DNA of 44,448 bases, from assembly GCA_902496595.1 (NCBI GenBank), contig CABVBV010000005.1, forward strand, positions 1-44,448, written 5' to 3'. The translations under genes and the position numbers were made by a program. Every line of letters starts with the position of its first letter. Positions within the stretch are counted from its first letter, which is position 1. The notes below the pieces were generated by a model. That model searched no databases and was not told the DNA's origin. It worked only from the letters and a program-made list of their open reading frames with translations. The stretch comes from an uncultured Eubacteriales bacterium. GTDB lineage: Bacteria > Bacillota > Clostridia > Oscillospirales > Oscillospiraceae. Shown here piece by piece: positions 23,355 to 31,068 of the stretch.

Positions 23355-24218
23355 ATGGATAAAGACATTCTTACTCTTATTTCCAGGGATAATTCCGGCT
23401 TTTCAAAGGGCCAGAGGCTCATCGCAAAATACATTCTGGAGAATTACGACAAGGCCGCGTTCATGACCGCAGGCAAGCTGGGCAAGACGGTCGGAGTGAG
23501 CGAGTCGACTGTGGTTCGCTTCGCAGCCGAGCTGGGCTACGACGGATATCCCGGCATGAGGAAGGCGCTCCAGGAGATGATACGCTCGAGGCTCACCTCC
23601 GTTCAGAGGATAGAGGCCGCAAAGGATCTCATTGAGGACAGGAATATCCTCAAGGCAGTCATAAGCGACGATATTGACAAGCTCCAGGCAACGCTTGAAG
23701 AGATAGACCAGGATAGTTTCGACAGGGCGATCGATATGATAATGTCCGCGAAGAATATCTATATCTTCGCCTCGAGAACGTCCCAGAGCCTGTCGAGTTT
23801 CATGGGCTTTTATTTGAATATGCTTAGGGATGGGGTGCGTCAGGTGAGGGACAACTCTGCCGCCGAGGCCTATGAGCAGCTCATCAGGATAGGCAAGGGC
23901 GACCTGTTCATCGGCTTTACGTTCCCGAGATACTCTTCAAGGTCGCTGAAGGTCATGCGCTTCGCCAAGGACAGGGGCGCGTCGACGCTCGCACTGACGG
24001 ACAGCGAGAGCTCGCCGCTCTACGGTGTGGCAGACGTGAGCCTGTTCGCGAAGAGCGAGATGGTGTCGTTTGTCGACTCGCTGGTTGCGCCCCTGAGCCT
24101 GGTGAACGCGATAGTAATAGCGGTCGGCGCCAAGTCCAGGGACAGGCTGGCGGAGACATTCAAAGACCTGGAGAACGTTTGGAGCGAGTATAAGGTGTTC
24201 GAGAAGATTGAAAACTGA
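23355..24218 (+). CDS. MurR/RpiR family transcriptional regulator
   Basis: A 287-residue regulator with an N-terminal helix-turn-helix (about residues 1-77; KLGKTVGVSESTVVRFAAELGYDGY) and a C-terminal SIS sugar-phosphate-binding domain (about 115-250; NIYIFASRTSQSLSSFMGF). Members sense phosphosugars and control sugar use or cell-wall recycling. No sugar gene is adjacent, so its target is unknown; the downstream operon and its own promoter are candidates. GGAGGAG precedes the ATG. Confidence 0.9.
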   Translation: MDKDILTLISRDNSGFSKGQRLIAKYILENYDKAAFMTAGKLGKTVGVSESTVVRFAAELGYDGYPGMRKALQEMIRSRLTSVQRIEAAKDLIEDRNILKAVISDDIDKLQATLEEIDQDSFDRAIDMIMSAKNIYIFASRTSQSLSSFMGFYLNMLRDGVRQVRDNSAAEAYEQLIRIGKGDLFIGFTFPRYSSRSLKVMRFAKDRGASTLALTDSESSPLYGVADVSLFAKSEMVSFVDSLVAPLSLVNAIVIAVGAKSRDRLAETFKDLENVWSEYKVFEKIEN

Positions 24219-25452
24219 CGCAGTCATAATAGGCGGCGGCGCGGCGGGCACGCTCTGCGCCGCGCTGGCGGCAGGCCGCGGGCTGGATGTCGCGCTGCTG
24301 GAGCCGAACAGGACGCTCGGCCGTAAACTCAGAATAACGGGCAAGGGCCGCTGCAACGTGACGAACGACTGTGACGCAAGGGAGTTCATCGCCGCCATTC
24401 CCGGAGATGGGCGCTTTTTGCAGAGCGCCATACATAAGTTCGGAACCTCGGACACGAAGGCGCTGTTCGAGGGCCTTGGCGTTGCTTTGAAGACTGAGAG
24501 AGGGAACAGGGTGTTTCCGGTGTCGGACAGGGCGGACGACGTGGCGGACGCACTGACGGAGCTTGCCGCTGAAAACGGCGTCAAAGTGATACGCGAAAGG
24601 GCGAAAAGGGTGCTCACCGGTGAAGACGGCGCGGTGAGGGCCGTGCAGACGGACAGGGGCGAGATAAACTGCCGCAGCGCCGTCATCTGCACCGGAGGGC
24701 TGTCGTATCCCGGGACGGGTTCTACCGGAGACGGATACCGGATGGCGAAGGAGCTGGGACACACGATAAACGAGTGCCGGCCTTCGCTCGTGCCGCTCGA
24801 GTCTCCGGACAAGTGGTGCAGGGAGATGCAGGGCTTTTCGCTGAGGAACGTGGAGCTCTCAGCATATGAGGATGAGAAACTGATATATAAGGCGCTGGGC
24901 GAGATGCTGTTCACGCACTTCGGCGTCTCCGGGCCTCTGGTGCTGTCTGCCTCGGCGCATATGCGCAGATTCGGACAGAGCAGATACAGGCTTTCGATCG
25001 ACCTCAAGCCGGGCCTGGATGAGAAAAAGCTAGACGCCCGGCTGCTCAGAGATTTTGAGAAGTATAACAATCGGGAGTTTAGAAATTCACTGGGCGATCT
25101 TGCGGGCAGGACGATGATACCCGTACTGGTCGAGCTCTCGGGCATACCCGGAGAGACGAGGACAAACTCGGTGACGCGGCAGCAGAGGGCTTCGCTGGCG
25201 AAATTGCTCAAGGCATTTCCGGTGTCGATATCCGGGCCGAGGCCGATAGCTGAGGCGATAGTCACCTCAGGCGGCGTCGCCACCGGGGAGGTCAACCCGA
25301 GGACGATGGAGTCGAAGCTGGTGCCTGGCCTGTACTTTGCTGGAGAGGTGCTGGATCTGGACGCATATACGGGGGGCTATAACCTTCAGATAGCCTGGTC
25401 TACGGCCTACGTCGCCGCAAATTCTCTGCAACAGGGGTGTGAGGATGAGTAA
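24208..25452 (+). CDS. HI0933/BaiN-type FAD-dependent oxidoreductase
   Basis: A 414-residue flavoprotein of the HI0933 (TIGR00275) family. The FAD-binding GGGAAGTLCA is at the N-terminus, then the family motif GRKLRITGKGRCNVTN, and near the end VTSGGVATGEV and GLYFAGEVLDLDAYTGGYN. The reaction of most members is not known; one relative (BaiN) reduces bile-acid intermediates, but this cannot be inferred here. It starts at a TTG that overlaps the regulator gene by 11 nt. Confidence 0.9.
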   Translation: MKTDAVIIGGGAAGTLCAALAAGRGLDVALLEPNRTLGRKLRITGKGRCNVTNDCDAREFIAAIPGDGRFLQSAIHKFGTSDTKALFEGLGVALKTERGNRVFPVSDRADDVADALTELAAENGVKVIRERAKRVLTGEDGAVRAVQTDRGEINCRSAVICTGGLSYPGTGSTGDGYRMAKELGHTINECRPSLVPLESPDKWCREMQGFSLRNVELSAYEDEKLIYKALGEMLFTHFGVSGPLVLSASAHMRRFGQSRYRLSIDLKPGLDEKKLDARLLRDFEKYNNREFRNSLGDLAGRTMIPVLVELSGIPGETRTNSVTRQQRASLAKLLKAFPVSISGPRPIAEAIVTSGGVATGEVNPRTMESKLVPGLYFAGEVLDLDAYTGGYNLQIAWSTAYVAANSLQQGCEDE

Positions 25453-26134
25453 GCGCTTTTCAGTAGCGATAGACGGGCCGTCCGGCGCAGGCAAGAGCAC
25501 GATAGCGAAAGCTGCGGCGAAGAGGTTCGGTTTCATTTATGTGGACACCGGGGCGATCTACAGGACGGTCGGCCTCGCCGCCTCGAGGGCGGGCATGGCG
25601 CTCGGGGACGAGGGCGGAGTCGTGGAGCTTCTGCCTAAGCTGGAGGTCGGTTTCGGCTACGCCGAGGACGGGACGCAGAGGATGTACTTGAACGGCGAGG
25701 ACGTTTCGGGGCTGATCAGGACTCCGGAGATATCCATGCGTGCCTCGGAAGTGTCGGCTATGCCGGAGGTCAGGGCCTACCTTCTGGATATGCAGCGCGG
25801 CATGGCGGAACGCCAGGACGTGGTCATGGACGGACGGGACATCGGAACGGTGGTGCTTCCCGATGCGGACTTGAAAGTCTTCCTCACCGCAAGCGCGGAG
25901 CAGAGGGCGCTCAGAAGATTTAAGGAGCTCATGCAAAGGGGCGCGGAGGACAGCTATGAGCAGGTTCTCGCGGATATAATCAAACGGGACGAAAACGACA
26001 GCAGCCGGGCCGCCGCACCGCTGAGAAAAGCGGAAGACGCGGTGGAAGTCGATACTAGCGAGCTGAGCCTGGAGGAGAGCATCGACAGGGTCTGCGGCCT
26101 CATCAGCGAAAGGATGAAAACGAGCCATGAATGA
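25445..26134 (+). CDS. cmk: Cytidylate kinase
   Basis: A 229-residue kinase that phosphorylates CMP and dCMP. It has the P-loop GPSGAGKST, the VDTGAIYRTV segment and MDGRDIGTVV. The ATG at 25445 is favoured over the in-frame GTG at 25439 because AGGGGT lies 6 nt upstream of the ATG. It overlaps the flavoprotein gene by 8 nt. The cmk-plsC-ispH order is conserved in Clostridia. Confidence 0.96.
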   Translation: MSKRFSVAIDGPSGAGKSTIAKAAAKRFGFIYVDTGAIYRTVGLAASRAGMALGDEGGVVELLPKLEVGFGYAEDGTQRMYLNGEDVSGLIRTPEISMRASEVSAMPEVRAYLLDMQRGMAERQDVVMDGRDIGTVVLPDADLKVFLTASAEQRALRRFKELMQRGAEDSYEQVLADIIKRDENDSSRAAAPLRKAEDAVEVDTSELSLEESIDRVCGLISERMKTSHE

Positions 26135-26735
26135 GCATGATTACGACCAGGAGCGGCGCAGTTTCGGCAGAGTTTACGACCTGCTTCTCCCAATCGTGAA
26201 GGCATTCTACCCAATGCGATGCAAGGGCCTGGAGAATATCCCCGAGGGCCCGGCAGTCGTTTGCGCGAACCACTCGAATTATATCGACCCTCTGCTCGTT
26301 GCGGCTGCATTCGGGAAGGAGAACTATATGCACTTCATGGCGAAGCTGGAGCTGCAGAAGGTGCCGATCGTCGGCCCGGTGCTGAAGAAATGCGGCATCT
26401 GCTTCGTGGACAGGGGCAAGAGCGATATAGACGCCATCAGGAGCATGATGAAATACTTGAAACATGGCGAGAAGGTCTTCATGTTCCCCGAGGGCACGAG
26501 AGCGGAGCACGACAATGAGGTCGAGGCCAAGACCGGCGCGGTGAGGATAGCGGCGAAGATGAAGGTGCCCATCCTCCCTGTGTATATACCGAGGGGCAAG
26601 AAGGTCTTTGGAAAAGTAGAGCTGCTTGTGGGCGAACCGTATACAGTGGAGGCAAGTACGCACGAGGAGTACGAACGCGAGGCGGACGGGATCATGGAGC
26701 GGATATACGAACTGAGGGACGGTACGAACGGATGA
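26127..26735 (+). CDS. plsC: 1-acyl-sn-glycerol-3-phosphate acyltransferase
   Basis: A 202-residue membrane-associated enzyme that makes phosphatidic acid from lysophosphatidic acid. Motif I is NHSNYID (the NHx4D catalytic pair), motif III is FPEGTRA, and motif IV is VPILPVYI. It overlaps cmk by 8 nt and ispH by 4 nt (ATGA). Confidence 0.95.
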   Translation: MNEHDYDQERRSFGRVYDLLLPIVKAFYPMRCKGLENIPEGPAVVCANHSNYIDPLLVAAAFGKENYMHFMAKLELQKVPIVGPVLKKCGICFVDRGKSDIDAIRSMMKYLKHGEKVFMFPEGTRAEHDNEVEAKTGAVRIAAKMKVPILPVYIPRGKKVFGKVELLVGEPYTVEASTHEEYEREADGIMERIYELRDGTNG

Positions 26736-28888
26736 TAAGGCTGGCAAAGAGCGCCGGTTTCTGCTTCGGTGTGTCGCGGTCAGTGGACATGGCGGAGAAG
26801 CTGCTTGCGGAGGGGCCGTGTAAGAGCCTGGGCCCGCTCATACATAATGAGGATGTGGTCGGCAGGCTCGCGGATATGGGCCTCACGGTGGTGGACGGGC
26901 CGGATGACGTGGAGAGCGGCGACCGGGTCATCATCAGGTCGCACGGGGTCGCAAAGTCGACGGAAGACGCGCTGAGGGCCGCCGGAGCCGTTGTGACGGA
27001 CGCGACCTGCCCGAACGTGGCGCGGATACACAGGATAGTGAGCGCCGCTTCTGAGCGGGGGAGGACGGTGCTGGTCATAGGCACGAAGGGCCACCCGGAG
27101 GTTCAGGCAATTTGCGGAAGATGCAGGGAGCCCGTAGTAGTGGCAAACGCGGCGGAGCTGGAAACATGGCTGAGCCAAAATGTTGAAAATTGCACAAAAG
27201 AGCTGACCGTAGTAGTGCAGACTACCCAAACAAAAAATAATCTCGACGAATGTGAAAAATTAATAAAAAAATGGTGTACAAAAGCGGAGATATTTGATAC
27301 AATATGCTTTGCTACGTCCATAAGGCAAGAGGAGGCCAAAGAACTCGCCTCCAAATGTGGAGCAATGGTTGTCATTGGCGGGAAGGATAGCGCCAACAGC
27401 CTGCACCTGGCGGAGCTGTGCCGGGAGAGGTGCCCGAACACGCAGTTCATAGCGTCTGCGTCGGAGTTGGACAAGACCAGGCTCAGCGGTGCTGAGGAAG
27501 TGGGAGTGACAGCCGGAGCATCCGCGCCGGCATGGATAATCAAGGAGGTACTGGATAAGATGAGCGACGAGATCCTGATTCAAGAGAACCCTGTTGAGGC
27601 CCCGGCCGAGGAGGCCAAAGTTGAAGCTGCGGCCGTAGAAGAAGCGGCGCCGGTTGCAGTGGAAGAGGCTGCTCCGGCAGCAGAAGCGCCCGCTGAAGAG
27701 GCCGCGCCCGCTGAGAAGAGCTTCGACGAGTTGTTGGAGGATTCTCTGAAAACTATATATAACGGAGACAAGGTCAGCGGCGTTGTAGTGGCGATCACGC
27801 CGACCGAGGTCAGCATCGACCTTGGCACGAAGTATTCGGCGTTCATACCGACCACTGAGTTCACCGAGGACGGCGACGTAAAGCTCGAGGACGCCATCCA
27901 TCTCGGCGACACTGTCGAGGCGATCGTGGTTCGCGTGAACGACGTTGAGGGCACGGCGCAGCTGTCGAAGAAGCGCATGGACACGGTCAGGAACTGGGCG
28001 GACATCGAGGCCGCGCAGGAGGCCGGTTCCGTTGTCGAGGGCACCGTCACCGAGGAGAACAAGGGCGGCGTCGTCGTCTCCGTGAAGGGCATCAGGGTCT
28101 TTGTACCGGCGAGCCAGTCGGGTCTGCCGAAGGACACTCCGATGACCGAGTTGCTAAAGCAGAAGGTCAGGCTGAAGATAACCGAGGTCAATCGCGGCCG
28201 CAGGCGCGTGGTGGGCTCCATAAGGGCCGTTCTGCAGCGCGAGCGCAGGGAGAAGGCGGAAGCCGTCTGGAACGAGATCGAAGTCGGCAAGGTGTATAAG
28301 GGCGTCGTGAAGAGCCTGACGAGCTACGGTGCTTTCGTGGACATCGGCGGCATCGACGGTATGGTTCACGTCTCCGAGCTGAGCTGGAGCAGGATAAAGA
28401 ACCCGGCCGAGGTCGTCTCCGTTGGCGACGAGCTCGAGGTCTACGTCATCGGCTTCGACAAAGAAGCCAAGAGGATCTCCCTGGGCTATAAGAAGGCCGA
28501 GGACAATCCCTGGACGAAGTTCGTGAACACCTATAAGGTCGGCGACATTGCCAAGGTCAAGGTCGTGAAGCTCATGCCCTTCGGCGCGTTTGCCGAGGTC
28601 ATGCCGGGCGTTGACGGTCTCATCCATATCAGCCAGATCGCTAACCGCCGCATCGGCAAGCCGGACGAGGTTCTGAGCGTGGGCGACGTTGTGGACGTGA
28701 AGGTCACTGCAATCGATAACGACAAGCAGAAGATCAGCCTGTCGATAAGGGCCATGTCCGAGCCCGAGCCGGCGCCGAGGAAGGCGGCGGCTGTCGAAGA
28801 GCCCGTCGAGCCCGAGGAAGACGCCCTGGTATACGAGGTCAGCGAGACCGGTGAGGCCAGCGGCAACATTCCCGACGTAGAGGAATAA
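26732..28888 (+). CDS. ispH: Fused IspH (HMBPP reductase) and ribosomal protein S1
   Basis: A 718-residue bifunctional protein of a type found in Clostridia. Residues 1-276 are IspH, the last enzyme of the MEP isoprenoid pathway; its iron-sulfur ligands are C11, C93 and C192. An Ala/Glu/Pro-rich linker (about 285-330) leads to four S1 RNA-binding domains (about 345-412, 430-495, 517-587, 602-671), which bind mRNA and aid translation. Isoleucine codons differ between halves: 11 ATA, 3 ATC, 2 ATT in IspH, against 6 ATA, 18 ATC, 3 ATT in the S1 part. Signals for separate S1 production (27275-27303 and 27542-27562) are listed on their own. A terminator follows. Confidence 0.95.
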   Translation: MIRLAKSAGFCFGVSRSVDMAEKLLAEGPCKSLGPLIHNEDVVGRLADMGLTVVDGPDDVESGDRVIIRSHGVAKSTEDALRAAGAVVTDATCPNVARIHRIVSAASERGRTVLVIGTKGHPEVQAICGRCREPVVVANAAELETWLSQNVENCTKELTVVVQTTQTKNNLDECEKLIKKWCTKAEIFDTICFATSIRQEEAKELASKCGAMVVIGGKDSANSLHLAELCRERCPNTQFIASASELDKTRLSGAEEVGVTAGASAPAWIIKEVLDKMSDEILIQENPVEAPAEEAKVEAAAVEEAAPVAVEEAAPAAEAPAEEAAPAEKSFDELLEDSLKTIYNGDKVSGVVVAITPTEVSIDLGTKYSAFIPTTEFTEDGDVKLEDAIHLGDTVEAIVVRVNDVEGTAQLSKKRMDTVRNWADIEAAQEAGSVVEGTVTEENKGGVVVSVKGIRVFVPASQSGLPKDTPMTELLKQKVRLKITEVNRGRRRVVGSIRAVLQRERREKAEAVWNEIEVGKVYKGVVKSLTSYGAFVDIGGIDGMVHVSELSWSRIKNPAEVVSVGDELEVYVIGFDKEAKRISLGYKKAEDNPWTKFVNTYKVGDIAKVKVVKLMPFGAFAEVMPGVDGLIHISQIANRRIGKPDEVLSVGDVVDVKVTAIDNDKQKISLSIRAMSEPEPAPRKAAAVEEPVEPEEDALVYEVSETGEASGNIPDVEE
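27275..27303 (+). promoter_or_regulatory. Possible internal promoter for the S1 half
   Basis: TGTACA (27275-27280), 17 bp, TACAAT (27298-27303) inside the ispH coding part. It lies in an AT-rich patch: I count 40 G/C in the 120 bases 27181-27300, against 72 in the preceding 120. It is upstream of the internal start at 27560. Confidence 0.4.
27542..27562 (+). promoter_or_regulatory. rpsA: Internal ribosome-binding site and ATG for a stand-alone S1 protein
   Basis: AAGGAGGT (27542-27549), a full match to the anti-Shine-Dalgarno sequence, lies 10 nt before an in-frame ATG at 27560. Starting there gives 442 residues (linker plus four S1 domains), ending at 28888. The same bases encode Lys-Glu-Val at the end of IspH, so chance is possible. 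Confidence 0.5.
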
Positions 28889-28903
28889 TCCATAGTTACC
28901 CGA

Positions 28904-28940
28904 AAGGCGCCTGTTCAAATCGAACAGACGCCTTTTTTTA
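28904..28940 (+). terminator. Terminator after ispH-rpsA
   Basis: A 13-position stem with one C-A mismatch and a 5-nt loop (about 28904-28916 with 28922-28934) is followed by a run of T. Confidence 0.9.
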
Positions 28941-28959
28941 TTTAAATTCAGGGAAATCC

Positions 28960-28988
28960 TTGCTAAAATGTAGGCCTTAGAGTATAAT
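28960..28988 (+). promoter_or_regulatory. carD-ispD-ispF promoter
   Basis: TTGCTA (28960-28965), 17 bp, TATAAT (28983-28988); the same hexamers and spacing as the cdaA promoter at 32190. Confidence 0.82.
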
Positions 28989-29033
28989 GGATATATAAAG
29001 AGGAAGTGGTATAGCTGGGAAACGGAGGATAGA

Positions 29034-29519
29034 ATGACATTCCGCGTGGGCGACAGGATCGCGCACCCGATGCACGGCGCGGGGACTATCGACAGTATTG
29101 TCAGGAAGAAGGTCAGCGGCAGGGAGAGGGATTATTATGTCCTCAAGCTGCCGGTAGGGGATATGCTGGTCTTGATCCCGGTGGAGAGCAGCACGGAGAT
29201 AGGCGTCAGACCCATCGTCAATGCGGACGAGGCCGAGAAGATACTCGGCTCAATACCGGAGCTTGAGATAGAGATGACGCAGAATTGGAACAAGCGATAC
29301 CGGGAAAATATGATGAAGATAAAAAGCGGGAACCTTCTTGAAGTCGCATCAGTCGTAAAGGGGCTGATGCAGCGGGAGAAGGAGCGGGGGCTGTCCACGG
29401 GTGAGCGGAAGATGCTGCACTCGGCAAAACAGATACTCATATCCGAGATCGTCCTGTCGGAGAGTTCCAGCTACGAAGAAGTGGAGGAGCGGCTGAACAG
29501 CGCTCTGGTCTGCTCGTAA
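29034..29519 (+). CDS. CarD family transcriptional regulator
   Basis: A 161-residue CarD/CdnL protein. The N-terminal RNA-polymerase-interacting domain begins FRVGDRIAHPMHGAGTI and includes VLKLPVGDMLVLIPV; a helical C-terminal domain follows. These proteins bind the beta subunit of RNA polymerase and stabilise open complexes at promoters, often rRNA ones. CarD next to ispD and ispF is a common Firmicutes arrangement. Its own strong promoter lies 45 nt upstream. Confidence 0.93.
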   Translation: MTFRVGDRIAHPMHGAGTIDSIVRKKVSGRERDYYVLKLPVGDMLVLIPVESSTEIGVRPIVNADEAEKILGSIPELEIEMTQNWNKRYRENMMKIKSGNLLEVASVVKGLMQREKERGLSTGERKMLHSAKQILISEIVLSESSSYEEVEERLNSALVCS

Positions 29520-29523
29520 ATCC

Positions 29524-29544
29524 GGGGCGGTTTTGTGCCGCCCC
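29524..29544 (+). other. Hairpin between carD and ispD
   Basis: A 7-bp GC-only stem (29524-29530 with 29538-29544) with a 7-nt loop. No T-run follows; it could be a weak terminator or an RNA processing site. Confidence 0.5.
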
Positions 29545-29569
29545 ATAATTATGCCGATGCGAGGTACAT

Positions 29570-30289
29570 ATGTCTGGGAAAAAGGAAGTCAAAACCGAGC
29601 GGCCGTATTGCGCTGTGGTCATAGTCGCTGCAGGCAGCGGCACGAGGATGGGCGGGGATAAGCTCATGCTCGAGTTGGGCGGCTGCACAGTGATAGAGCG
29701 TACCATGCTGGCCCTGGAGGCCTGTAAATGCGTTGACGAGCTCGTGGTAGTCACACAGAGCGAAAAAATACCCACCATTGCGAAAATGGCCAGGGAGCGG
29801 GGCATAGAAAAGCTCAAATGTGTCGTCGAGGGCGGAACAGACCGAACAAGCTCAGCATATAGGGGCGTCTGCGAGTGCTCGGAGAAGGCGGAACTTATCG
29901 GGATCCATGACGGTGCGCGTCCGCTTGTAACTGAGGATATAGTCGAGCGAACCGTGAGCGCCGCAGCTGAGCGCGGCGCGGCAGCGCCGGCGGTACACGT
30001 AAAAGATACGGTCAGGCAGGCCAGAGGCGGCAGGGTGCTCAGAACGCTCGAGCGGGACGAGCTCTATCTCATGCAGACGCCGCAGGTGTTCAGGGCCGAG
30101 CTCATCAGGGCCGCGCTGGAGGACGCCGTGCGGCTGGGCATAGCGCTGACAGACGACTGCGCGGCGGTCATGCTCATGGACGCCGAGGTATTCCTCACAG
30201 AAGGCTCGGAGGAGAACTTGAAACTGACGACGCCGGCGGATGTTTTCACCGCCTCGGCGATAATCGACGCAAGGGGGGACTTCATGTGA
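29570..30289 (+). CDS. ispD: 2-C-methyl-D-erythritol 4-phosphate cytidylyltransferase
   Basis: A 239-residue enzyme that joins CTP to methylerythritol 4-phosphate in the MEP isoprenoid pathway. The N-terminal CTP-binding loop AAGSGTRMGGDK, the HDGARPLV motif and LTDDCAAVM are present. The stop overlaps the GTG start of ispF. Confidence 0.96.
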   Translation: MSGKKEVKTERPYCAVVIVAAGSGTRMGGDKLMLELGGCTVIERTMLALEACKCVDELVVVTQSEKIPTIAKMARERGIEKLKCVVEGGTDRTSSAYRGVCECSEKAELIGIHDGARPLVTEDIVERTVSAAAERGAAAPAVHVKDTVRQARGGRVLRTLERDELYLMQTPQVFRAELIRAALEDAVRLGIALTDDCAAVMLMDAEVFLTEGSEENLKLTTPADVFTASAIIDARGDFM

Positions 30290-30756
30290 GAGTCGGCCAG
30301 GGCTACGACGTTCACCGGCTGACCGAGGGGCGGAAGCTCATACTCGGCGGGGTGGAGATAGAATACGAAAAGGGCCTGCTCGGCCACTCGGACGCGGACG
30401 TGCTCACGCACGCTGTTATGGACGCGCTGCTCGGCGCTGCTGCGATGGGCGATATAGGCAAGCTCTTCCCGGATAACGACCCGGCCTATGAGGGCGCTGA
30501 CAGCCTGCGCCTGCTGGAAGAGGTCTGCGCGAGGCTGCGTGAGCGCGGCTTTGAGATAGAAAACGTCGATTCCACAGTTATCGCACAGAAACCGAAACTC
30601 GCCCCTTATATAGAGAATATGCGCCGCAATCTGGCACGGGCAATGGATGTGGACGTTTTCCGTGTCAGCGTAAAAGCCACAACGGAGGAGCGGCTGGGCT
30701 TTACAGGAGAGGGCCTCGGGATAGCTGCGCAGGCGATAGCGCTAATAGAAGGCTGA
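30286..30756 (+). CDS. ispF: 2-C-methyl-D-erythritol 2,4-cyclodiphosphate synthase
   Basis: A 156-residue zinc enzyme for the MEP pathway step after IspE. It has GYDVH near the start, GHSDADVLTHAVMDALLGA, and the C-terminal KATTEERLGFTGEG loop. It starts at GTG 30286, overlapping ispD by 4 nt. Its downstream partner IspH is encoded about 1.4 kb upstream in a different operon. Confidence 0.96.
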   Translation: MRVGQGYDVHRLTEGRKLILGGVEIEYEKGLLGHSDADVLTHAVMDALLGAAAMGDIGKLFPDNDPAYEGADSLRLLEEVCARLRERGFEIENVDSTVIAQKPKLAPYIENMRRNLARAMDVDVFRVSVKATTEERLGFTGEGLGIAAQAIALIEG

Positions 30757-30772
30757 TGTCAAATCAAAACCG

Positions 30773-30819
30773 CCCGCATAGAATGGAGTACGCTTCACTG
30801 ATATGCGGGAGGATTTTTT
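30773..30819 (+). promoter_or_regulatory. Hairpin with T-run that ends at the DUF3343 start
   Basis: An 8-bp perfect stem (30773-30780 with 30802-30809) is followed by AGGATTTTTT and then directly the ATG at 30820. The 3' arm holds part of the GGGAGG ribosome-binding site. It could be an attenuator-like terminator after ispF, a cover for the ribosome-binding site, or both. Confidence 0.5.
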
Positions 30820-31068
30820 ATGCGATATCTCATAATGTGCCGCTCACAGACTTACGCTCAGAGAGCGGCGAGACTGCTGGAGCGCTCGGGCATCACCGCC
30901 ACTATCTCCCGCGCACCGCAGGGGCTCGTAAACTCCGGCTGCGCGTGGTGCGTAAAGGTGTCCGGCGTGAAGCTGACGCAGGCAGTCAATACGCTGAGAC
31001 GCTCCGGTGCGAACTTCGGTAAGATTTTCAGGGAGGACGAGGATGGATATACGGAGGTGACGCTGTGA
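30820..31068 (+). CDS. DUF3343 (putative Se/S carrier-like) protein
   Basis: An 82-residue protein of the DUF3343 family, described in Pfam as putative selenium/sulfur carrier-like. Cysteines C7 and the pair C41-x2-C44 (GCAWC) may carry the chalcogen. It is coupled to a PLP-dependent class V aminotransferase (cysteine desulfurase-like) by a GTGA overlap; such pairs occur repeatedly in Clostridia. No selD, selA or yedF lies nearby, so a selenium role is not supported beyond the pairing. Confidence 0.85.
   Translation: MRYLIMCRSQTYAQRAARLLERSGITATISRAPQGLVNSGCAWCVKVSGVKLTQAVNTLRRSGANFGKIFREDEDGYTEVTL

Noticed and set aside
23937..25295. Minus-strand open frame of 452 codons opposite the flavoprotein gene
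   Set aside because: Ser/Pro/Ala-rich shadow of a clearly identified HI0933-type gene.
30756..31022. 88-codon plus-strand frame starting at 30756
   Set aside because: It is a different frame over the DUF3343 gene, with no ribosome-binding site and no family features.
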